A stretch of DNA of 8,334 nt from an uncultured Holophagales bacterium (GTDB taxonomy: Bacteria > Acidobacteriota > Thermoanaerobaculia > UBA5066): the NCBI GenBank assembly GCA_937864895.1, contig CALMDF010000527.1:1-8334 (forward strand), read 5' to 3'. The notes beneath the pieces are model-generated. The model saw nothing but the letters and a program-made list of their open reading frames with translations. It did no database searches and was not told where the DNA came from. The first letter of the stretch is position 1. Each line of letters begins with the position of its first letter. Of the stretch, positions 1 to 4,888 are shown one piece after another. The position numbers and the translations under genes are program-made.

Positions 1-2
1 TC

Positions 3-440
3 GAGGAGGCCGGCTACGACCGGGAGACCGTCCAGATCCTCCACCTCGTCCCGATCCTCCAGGTGGCCTGGGTCGACGGCGAGATCTCGAAGGCCGAGCG
101 GGACGAGATCCTGAAGATCGCCGCCGCGCGGAACGTCGTCGAGGGGACGCCGGCCCACGCGAAGCTCCTCTCCTGGCTCGACGCGCCCCCGGCCCCGGAG
201 TTCTTCGAGCGGACGATGGAGATCATCTCCCGCCTCCTCGAGCTCTTCCCCGAGGAGAAGCGCCTGTCGCTCCAGGGCGACGTCATGACGGCCTCTCTCG
301 CCGTCGCCTCCGCCTCCGGCGGCTTCCTCGGCTTCGGGAGCAAGGTCTCCGTCGACGAGAAGGCCCTCATCGAGAGGTTCGGGGCTGAGTTCGAGAAGGC
401 CCACAAGGCCGCCCTCGGGAAGACCGCGCAGAAGGACTGA
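3..440 (+). CDS. TerB-like domain protein, 3' part (start lies before the window)
   Basis: The frame is open from the first bases of the window, so the N-terminus is missing; 145 residues are visible up to TGA 438-440. A GTG at 63 could serve as a start, but the frame reads sensibly upstream of it (…YDRETVQILHLVPILQ), so I treat this as a gene fragment. The motif WVDGEISKAERDEI at fragment residues 23-36, and a second helix-acid-helix stretch VSVDEKALIERF near residues 114-125, match the two-repeat all-helical layout of TerB/TerB-like domains (tellurite-resistance TerB family). In that family the acidic DGEI..E positions bind metal or form the acidic face. No signal peptide or membrane helix is visible; the protein is probably cytoplasmic. 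The specific role is unknown: TerB-like domains occur in many stress and envelope proteins, and nothing here shows a tellurite operon. The gene is convergent with the NSS transporter operon, separated by a palindrome. Confidence 0.75.
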   Translation, partial: EEAGYDRETVQILHLVPILQVAWVDGEISKAERDEILKIAAARNVVEGTPAHAKLLSWLDAPPAPEFFERTMEIISRLLELFPEEKRLSLQGDVMTASLAVASASGGFLGFGSKVSVDEKALIERFGAEFEKAHKAALGKTAQKD

Positions 441-460
441 CGGGGGGCCCGGGCCCCCCG
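441..460. terminator. Perfect 20-bp GC palindrome between convergent genes, probable bidirectional terminator
   Basis: The sequence CGGGGGGCCCGGGCCCCCCG is its own reverse complement. It starts at the base after the TGA at 438-440 and ends 5 bases before the opposing TAG at 466-468. As RNA from either strand it can form an 8-bp GC stem with a CCGG loop. Neither side has a T-run, so it is not a textbook intrinsic terminator. Position and symmetry make a shared transcription stop or 3' end-protecting hairpin the likely role. Confidence 0.5.
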
Positions 461-465
461 CCCCC

Positions 466-609
466 CTACGCGTCCTTGAAGGGGATGTCCGGGCCTTCGT
501 CCGCCTCCGGCGGCGTCGGGTTCCGGAGGACCTTCCAGAAGAAGCGGACGCAGAAGAAGAGGATCACGGACCAGGTGACGCCGAGCATCGTCCAGGCGGC
601 TGGGGTCAC
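466..609 (-). CDS. 47-residue single-helix membrane protein, putative small subunit of the NSS transporter (MetS-like)
   Basis: The start is GTG at 609-607, overlapping the transporter stop as GTGA, with AGGAGG (620-615) 5 bases upstream; this is the best ribosome site near here and makes translational coupling very likely. The product has a short polar start (MTPAAW), one hydrophobic helix over about residues 7-28 (MLGVTWSVILFFCVRFFW core), then KVLRN and a short acidic tail rich in Pro, Glu and Asp ending PFKDA. That layout, size and place directly after an NSS transporter gene are those of the small MetS-type subunit of methionine/alanine NSS importers, known from the MetPS pair of Corynebacterium. 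I infer that it sits beside the transporter in the inner membrane and is needed for activity or stability. Sequence resemblance to MetS is only general, so the name is not assigned. The alternative is an unrelated micro-membrane protein. Confidence 0.72.
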   Translation of the reverse strand: MTPAAWTMLGVTWSVILFFCVRFFWKVLRNPTPPEADEGPDIPFKDA

Positions 610-2246
610 GAGGCCCTCCTTTCCTTCCTGCGGAACGCCACGAAGACGAGGACGGCGCAGGCTCCGAAGACGAGGGTGAGGAGGATCCGGCTCAGGTCCT
701 TGACCATCCGCGGCGTCACCTGTCCCTCCGGTCCGAACCAGCCCCCGGCGTCGCCGACGTGCGTCAGCTTGCCGAGGACGCTCCCGGGCGAGAGCGGCCA
801 CCCCTGTCCGTCGAAGAGACTGCTCACCGCGGCGCCCCACTCCCCGCCCTGCGGCTGGACGAGGGCGCCGAAGAAGACGACGGCGAGGAAGAGCGGCGTC
901 ACGTAGGGAATGATGTACCGGTAGATGATCGGCACCTTCATGTCGGCCCCCCGGGTGATCTCCTCCCACCCCCTCTTCATCCCGAAGATCCAGGCGAAGA
1001 CGATCACCTCGAGGAGGGCGAAGACGACGAGGGAGAAGGTCCCCGTCCAGAAGTCGAACTCGTCGAACGAGCCGCCCGGGTAGAGCCAGACGCACCACAT
1101 CCCGAGGACGAAGGTGCACCCGGCGAAGACGAGCGCGCCCTTCGAGCGCGCGGTCCCGAACTCGTCGGCGAGGAAGGACAGGATCGGCTGCCCCATCGCG
1201 AGGGACGACGTGATCCCGGCGAAGAAGAGGAGCCCGAACCACATCGCCCCGGCGACCGGCGCGAACCAGCCCCAGTTGTTGAAGAGCGTCGGCAGCGTGA
1301 GGAAGCCGAGCGCGAAACCGCTCCCCCCGCTCGTCGCGCTCTGGACCGCCGCGAGACCGAGGTAGGCCGTCGCGATCGGGATCAGCAGCGTCCCGCCCAG
1401 GATGACCTCGACGAACTCGTTCATCCAGCCCGCGCTCGCCGCGTTCAGGGCGATGTCCCGGTTCTTCCTCACGTACGACGCGTAGCAGTGGATCGACCCC
1501 ATGCCGACGGAGAGGGTGAAGAAGATCTGCCCCGCGGCGGCGAGCCAGACGTTGAAGTCCGCGAGGCCCGAGAGATCGGGATTCCAGACGAAGTTCAGGC
1601 CCTCGAGCGGGCTCTCGACGACGCCCGGGTCGCCGACGCCCAGCGTGAGCCCCCGGACGGCAAGGACGATCCCGAAGAGGATCAGGAGGGGGACTCCGAT
1701 CTTCGCCGCGAGCTCGATCCCTTTCGCCACGCCCCGCGAGAGGATCCAGCCGTTCAGAGCGAGCGTCACCACGAAGAAGAACGTCGCCTCGGGCGGGAGC
1801 GACGTGATCGAGCCGGCGTGCTGGCCGAGGTACGCGGGGAAGAACTCCGTCGGCGGCGTCCCCTTGAACGTCCCCTTCAGCGAGTGCCAGACGTAGGCGA
1901 GCGTCCACGACTCGATGTAGCAGTAGTAGGCCGCCAGCGTCAGGTTCGTGAAGAGGCCGAAGACCCCGACGTACTTCAGGAACCGGCTCTTTCCCATCTG
2001 GTGGAGGATGCCGGGGGCCGAGTGGTGGCCAAACTGGCCCCCGTAGCGCCCCATCGCCCACTCCACCCAGAGGAGCGGGATCCCCATCAGGACGAACGCG
2101 ACGAGGTACGGGATGAGGAAGGCCCCGCCGCCGTTCTGCGCCGCCTGCGCCGGAAAACGCAGGAAGTTCCCGAGCCCCACGGCGTTGCCCGCCATCGCCA
2201 GGACGAGCCCCGCGCGCGACGCCCACTGTTCCTTGTGTGCCGTCAT
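606..2246 (-). CDS. Sodium-dependent amino-acid transporter, NSS/SNF family, close to LeuT
   Basis: This 546-residue, 12-helix inner-membrane symporter imports a neutral amino acid with Na+. From the ATG at 2246-2244 the numbering falls in step with Aquifex LeuT: W8, the GNAVGLGNF loop of helix 1 (G20, N21, A22, V23, N27), and Y107-Y108 followed by IESW. Further on are F243-T244-L245-S246 (LeuT 253-256), N276 (286), E280 (290, the acid that marks chloride-independent members) and T346-S347 (354-355). The Na1 and Na2 ligands therefore appear intact. Two pocket residues differ: M249 for LeuT F259 and M351 for I359. A loop of roughly 50 residues (about 465-518) separates helices 11 and 12, far longer than in LeuT. 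A GTG at 2252 would add two residues but sits against the GAGGGGG ribosome site, so the ATG is preferred. A small single-helix gene overlaps the stop. The substrate is not fixed by the sequence; a hydrophobic amino acid is most likely. Confidence 0.95.
   Translation of the reverse strand: MTAHKEQWASRAGLVLAMAGNAVGLGNFLRFPAQAAQNGGGAFLIPYLVAFVLMGIPLLWVEWAMGRYGGQFGHHSAPGILHQMGKSRFLKYVGVFGLFTNLTLAAYYCYIESWTLAYVWHSLKGTFKGTPPTEFFPAYLGQHAGSITSLPPEATFFFVVTLALNGWILSRGVAKGIELAAKIGVPLLILFGIVLAVRGLTLGVGDPGVVESPLEGLNFVWNPDLSGLADFNVWLAAAGQIFFTLSVGMGSIHCYASYVRKNRDIALNAASAGWMNEFVEVILGGTLLIPIATAYLGLAAVQSATSGGSGFALGFLTLPTLFNNWGWFAPVAGAMWFGLLFFAGITSSLAMGQPILSFLADEFGTARSKGALVFAGCTFVLGMWCVWLYPGGSFDEFDFWTGTFSLVVFALLEVIVFAWIFGMKRGWEEITRGADMKVPIIYRYIIPYVTPLFLAVVFFGALVQPQGGEWGAAVSSLFDGQGWPLSPGSVLGKLTHVGDAGGWFGPEGQVTPRMVKDLSRILLTLVFGACAVLVFVAFRRKERRAS
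615..620 (-). promoter_or_regulatory. Ribosome binding site AGGAGG of the small-subunit gene
   Basis: AGGAGG reads leftward, 5 bases before the GTG at 609-607, and lies inside the last codons of the transporter gene. It decides the start of the 47-residue protein and argues that this short frame is truly translated. Confidence 0.7.
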
Positions 2247-2271
2247 GGGCACCCCCTCTGCACGAGCCGGC

Positions 2272-2301
2272 AGGGTAGCCGCGGCCGGGAGGGGCCGTCA
2301 A
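2272..2301 (-). promoter_or_regulatory. Candidate sigma-70-type promoter for the NSS transporter operon
   Basis: TTGACG (2301-2296) and TACCCT (2277-2272) are spaced 18 bases apart and read leftward. The expected transcript start near 2265 leaves a leader of about 20 bases that contains GAGGGGG (2257-2251) before the ATG at 2246. The -35 element is a strong match. The -10 keeps only the first, second and last consensus bases, so this is tentative. Confidence 0.4.
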
Positions 2302-2335
2302 CGCGAGATCGAACCGCGAGGCGCCCGGGACGCGC

Positions 2336-2341
2336 GAGAAT
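2336..2341 (+). promoter_or_regulatory. Candidate -10 element of a leaderless transcript for the amidase gene
   Basis: GAGAAT ends 7 bases before the ATG at 2349, and no purine-rich ribosome site lies between. That spacing would put the transcript start on the start codon itself. No convincing -35 element is visible, so this is a weak call. Confidence 0.22.
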
Positions 2342-2348
2342 CGGCCCG

Positions 2349-3125
2349 ATGAAGGTCGCCCTCCTCCAGCTCGACATCGCCTGGGAAGACGTCCCCGCCA
2401 ACCACGCCCGCGCCGCCCGCCTCCTCGACCAGGCCGCCGCGCTCGGCGCCCGCCTCGCGATCCTCCCGGAGATGTTCGCGACCGGCTTCTCGATGGACGG
2501 GCGCCGGATCGCCCAGCCCGAAGGGGGGCCGACGGAGACGTTCCTGTGCGAACGGGCCGCCGCTCTCGGCCTCCACCTCCTCGCCGGCGTCGCCCAGGCC
2601 GCCGAGCCGCTCCCCGTGAACCGGGCCCTCCTCGTCTCTCCCGGAGGGGACGTGAAGAGGTACGCGAAGATCCACCCCTTCTCCTTCGCCGGGGAGGAGA
2701 AGGTCATGGCGAGCGGCGGGAACGTCGTCACGTGGGACGTCGAGGGCCTCCGCGTGACGCCTCTCGTCTGCTACGACCTCCGCTTCCCCGAGCCGTTCCG
2801 CGTCGCGGCGGAGGAGACCGACCTCTACGCCGTCATCGCGAACTGGCCGGAGCGGCGCCGGCACCACTGGAGCCTCCTCCTGCGCGCCCGCGCCGTGGAG
2901 AACCTCGCGTACGTCGCGGGCGTGAACCGCGTCGGCGAGGGGGACGGCCTGCGCTACTTCGGAGACTCCGCCCTCGTCGGCCCGTGGGGGGAGACGATCG
3001 TCTCGGCCGCGGAGCAGGAAGCGGTCCTCGCCGCCGACGTCTCCGCGGAATCCGTCGCCGAGGCGCGGCGGAAGTTCCCGGTCCTCGGGGACCGCAGGCC
3101 CTCGAGCTACCGGCGGCGCGCGTGA
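2349..3125 (+). CDS. Nitrilase-superfamily carbon-nitrogen hydrolase, omega-amidase (YafV/Nit2) type
   Basis: The 258-residue protein is one complete carbon-nitrogen hydrolase domain of usual length. The catalytic triad is visible: E41 in ILPEMFATGF, K107 in YAKIHPF and C141 in PLVCYDLRFPE, with the later NWPERR…HW…ARAVEN block (about 165-185) and a GDSALVGPWG strand near 205-214. These motifs, above all LPEMF.TGFSM and CYDLRFP, are those of omega-amidases, which hydrolyse the omega-amide of 2-oxoglutaramate or 2-oxosuccinamate and so clear the products of glutamine or asparagine transamination and methionine salvage. There is no signal peptide; the enzyme should be cytosolic. The ATG at 2349 starts exactly at the conserved first strand (KVALLQLD), but no ribosome site precedes it. 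A polytopic membrane-protein gene overlaps its stop by GTGA. The family is certain and the substrate probable; a different amidase of the same branch is possible. Confidence 0.9.
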   Translation: MKVALLQLDIAWEDVPANHARAARLLDQAAALGARLAILPEMFATGFSMDGRRIAQPEGGPTETFLCERAAALGLHLLAGVAQAAEPLPVNRALLVSPGGDVKRYAKIHPFSFAGEEKVMASGGNVVTWDVEGLRVTPLVCYDLRFPEPFRVAAEETDLYAVIANWPERRRHHWSLLLRARAVENLAYVAGVNRVGEGDGLRYFGDSALVGPWGETIVSAAEQEAVLAADVSAESVAEARRKFPVLGDRRPSSYRRRA

Positions 3126-4324
3126 CGACCCGCCGGTACCTCGCGCACCTCGCGGCCGGTCTCGGGCTCCGCCTTCTTCTCGCGGCCTTCTGGACCGGCT
3201 CGTACGACACCTTCAACGCCCTGCGGCACGCGGGCGTCCTCCAGCAGAAGGGCCTCTGGGCGCTCTACGCGGACAGCGGCCTCGGCTACCACTTCCACCC
3301 CGTCGTCGCGATGATGTACGCGGTCGTCCTCTACCTCTTCTCGGGTCTGGGGGGTCTTCCCCTCCACCTGGCGGTCAAGATCCCCGCCATCGCCGGGGAC
3401 CTGCTCTCCGCGACCGCCCTTCGCGCCGCCCGGCCCGGAGACTCCCGCCCGTTCCTCCTCTACTGGTGGAACCCGGCCGTCCTCGTCCTGACCGGTTACC
3501 ACGGGGGGAACTTCGACGCGCTCCACACGGCTCTCGTCCTCTCCGCCGCGCTCCTCCTCGCCCGGCCGGGCCACGAGCGCCACGCGGGCTTCGCCTGGGG
3601 AGCGGCCATCGTCCTGAAGAAGGTCCCGCTCCTCTGGGCCCCCGCGCTCTTCGCCTCGGCGAGGAGCCGCGCGGCCCGGGCGGGGCTTCTCCTCTGGGGA
3701 GCGCTTCCGGCCGCGGTCGCCTTTCTCCTGACGCTCGTTTTCGCGCCCGAGAAGCTGAAAGTGCTGCGCGCCTTCGCCTACACGGCCGGCGGGTACGAAA
3801 AGACCTGGGGCCTCGCGGCGCTCCTGTCGCAGGTCGCCCCTTCGTCACCCGCCGCGAGAGCCGCCTTCGCCGCGGCCCCGCTGGTCATCGTGGCCGTGTC
3901 CCTCCTCCTCGTCCCCCGGTTTCGGCAGCTTCCCCCGTGGAAGGCCGTCCTCCTCCAGGTCCTCGTCTTCTACCTGCTCTCCCCCGGCTTCGGCCTCCAG
4001 TATCTCTGCTGGGCCCTCCCATTCCTGGCCCTGGCCGGCCCCCGCGTCGCGCTTCCCTTCAGCTCGGCCGCGACCCTTCACCTCTCGCTCGCCTACCTGC
4101 AGGGCTCGTCGAAGTCCTTCGTCCACGGCCTCCGGTTCCCCGGCAACCCCTGGAACGACTTCCATACGACGCTCCTTTCCCGGATCGCCCCTGCCGCGAC
4201 GGCTCCAGCCTGGGATCAGCTCCTGCTCGCCACGGCCCTGGTCCTCTGGCTCGTCATCCTCTGGACGGCGCTCGAGGTGTTCCGCGCGGACTCGCCCGCG
4301 GACCCGGGACCGGTCGCCGGCTAG
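3122..4324 (+). CDS. Polytopic membrane protein, probable GT-C fold glycosyltransferase (DUF2029/ALG6-like)
   Basis: This 400-residue protein starts at a GTG whose last two bases are shared with the upstream amidase stop (GTGA), so translation is probably coupled. It has around ten hydrophobic segments, beginning at residues 8-24. After the first is a loop with Asp29 (GSYDTFNALRHAG), where GT-C enzymes carry their catalytic acid. A block YWWNP…GYHGGNFDALHTAL (114-138) is followed by AWGAAIVLKKVPLLWAPAL (158-176) and LSPGFGLQYLCWALPFLAL (286-304). This order is familiar from membrane glycosyltransferases that use polyprenyl-phosphate sugars (DUF2029 and ALG6/PIG-M-like groups). The inferred role is transfer of a sugar to a lipid, glycan or protein at the outer face of the inner membrane; donor and acceptor cannot be read from the sequence. 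The pairing with an amidase is unexplained. The stop TAG shares a CTAG with the opposing PTS-like gene. Confidence 0.75.
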   Translation: MTTRRYLAHLAAGLGLRLLLAAFWTGSYDTFNALRHAGVLQQKGLWALYADSGLGYHFHPVVAMMYAVVLYLFSGLGGLPLHLAVKIPAIAGDLLSATALRAARPGDSRPFLLYWWNPAVLVLTGYHGGNFDALHTALVLSAALLLARPGHERHAGFAWGAAIVLKKVPLLWAPALFASARSRAARAGLLLWGALPAAVAFLLTLVFAPEKLKVLRAFAYTAGGYEKTWGLAALLSQVAPSSPAARAAFAAAPLVIVAVSLLLVPRFRQLPPWKAVLLQVLVFYLLSPGFGLQYLCWALPFLALAGPRVALPFSSAATLHLSLAYLQGSSKSFVHGLRFPGNPWNDFHTTLLSRIAPAATAPAWDQLLLATALVLWLVILWTALEVFRADSPADPGPVAG

Positions 4325-4800
4325 CGCTCCCGGCGGCGGATCGCCTCGAGGAGGGTCGAATCGTCGGCCGCCCCGAGGAGGTCGGAGACCGTCTCCTCCT
4401 GCCGGAGGAGCCGCGCGACCTGGGCCAGGAACTGGAGGTGCTCGACGGTCGCGGAGGCGGGCGAGGCGAAGGCGAGGATGACGCGGATGCTCGAAGGCCC
4501 CGAGTCGTAGACGCCGTCCGCGTTCACCCCGAGAGCCGCGACGATCCGGCCGAGCCCGCTGACCCGGGCGTGGGGCAGGGCGACCGAGCCGAAGGAGGTC
4601 GACCCGGCTCCCTCGCGGTTGCGGATCCCGTCGAGCGCCCCGTCCGTCGCCTGCGCCGAGAACCCCTCCGCGAGGAGGACGGGACGGAGGAGGCGGTCGA
4701 CCGCGTCTTCCGGGCTCAGCGCCCGGAAGCGGGGCTCGAGCCTGCCGCGCGAGAGGACGGCCGAGAGCCGCGTCTCGACGAACGGCTCGCGCAGCGACAC
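4321..4800 (-). CDS. Stand-alone PTS EIIA type-2 domain protein (PtsN/fructose-IIA-like)
   Basis: The protein has 159 residues, about the length of one EIIA domain of the fructose/mannitol/nitrogen class. The N-terminal part resembles the usual helix and strand lead-in (LSPEDAVDRLLRPVL, 28-42). The core motif NREGAGSTSFGSVALPHARV (61-80) carries the phosphorylatable histidine H77, and the second conserved histidine H121 lies in VEHLQFLAQVARLL. Such proteins accept phosphate from HPr or NPr; as free-standing soluble proteins they often regulate transport or ion balance rather than carry sugar. No EI, HPr, EIIB or EIIC gene lies in the window. The GTG at 4800-4798 is chosen because GGAGGA (4812-4807) lies 6 bases upstream and the domain starts there. 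A longer frame to GTG 4902 would run into the divergent symporter gene and add no recognisable sequence. The gene is divergent from the SSS symporter, which hints at a functional link. Confidence 0.85.
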   Translation of the reverse strand: MSLREPFVETRLSAVLSRGRLEPRFRALSPEDAVDRLLRPVLLAEGFSAQATDGALDGIRNREGAGSTSFGSVALPHARVSGLGRIVAALGVNADGVYDSGPSSIRVILAFASPASATVEHLQFLAQVARLLRQEETVSDLLGAADDSTLLEAIRRRER

Positions 4801-4806
4801 GCAGGG

Positions 4807-4812
4807 TCCTCC
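4807..4812 (-). promoter_or_regulatory. Ribosome binding site GGAGGA that sets the IIA start
   Basis: GGAGGA reads leftward, 6 bases before the GTG at 4800-4798. Upstream in-frame starts have no comparable site, so this fixes the start of the IIA-like gene. Confidence 0.65.
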
Positions 4813-4821
4813 ACGTCCCGG

Positions 4822-4850
4822 ATGATCGTTCCGCGGCGCTGGAGAGGCAA
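4822..4850 (-). promoter_or_regulatory. Candidate promoter of the IIA-like gene
   Basis: TTGCCT (4850-4845) and GATCAT (4827-4822) are separated by 17 bases and read leftward; each matches four of six consensus bases. The predicted transcript would start near 4815, leaving a short leader that still contains the GGAGGA ribosome site. The elements were found by eye only. Confidence 0.35.
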
Positions 4851-4871
4851 GTGGAAACGCCCCGGCGCCCT

Positions 4872-4877
4872 TAAGAT
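4872..4877 (+). promoter_or_regulatory. Candidate -10 element of the SSS symporter gene, near-leaderless
   Basis: TAAGAT matches four of six -10 bases and ends 11 bases before the ATG at 4889. The predicted transcript would have a leader of only about 5 bases, and no ribosome site is visible (CGCTGACCGAAATG). A -35 element is not recognisable at the expected distance. Confidence 0.25.
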
Positions 4878-4888
4878 CGCTGACCGAA

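Larger units (their letters stand above)
2247..2348. other. Divergent intergenic spacer between NSS transporter and amidase genes
   Basis: This 102-base spacer is the longest gap in the window. It holds the leftward TTGACG/TACCCT promoter, the GAGGGGG ribosome site of the transporter and the GAGAAT element before the amidase. A short inverted repeat CGGCC…GGCCG (about 2282-2297) lies within the promoter spacer and could be an operator, but at this GC content it may be chance. No small gene is seen. Confidence 0.4.

Noticed and set aside
63..440. TerB-like gene as complete from GTG 63.
   Set aside because: The frame continues open to the window edge with family-like helical sequence, and the GTG falls inside the first conserved helix.
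2247..2252. GTG at 2252 as the transporter start.
   Set aside because: It abuts the GAGGGGG ribosome site with no spacer, while ATG 2246 has 5 bases of spacing and matches the LeuT start exactly.
466..2301. A 611-codon minus-strand frame whose last part is the 47-residue protein.
   Set aside because: Everything before the GTG at 609 is out of frame with the LeuT-like gene and lacks domains; only the last 47 codons have a ribosome site and membrane-protein character.
759..3125. A 788-codon open frame running rightward through the transporter gene and in frame into the amidase gene.
   Set aside because: Before 2349 it reads antisense to the LeuT-like gene and gives only charged low-complexity sequence; the open frame is a by-product of G/C at third positions. 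Only 2349-3125 is real.
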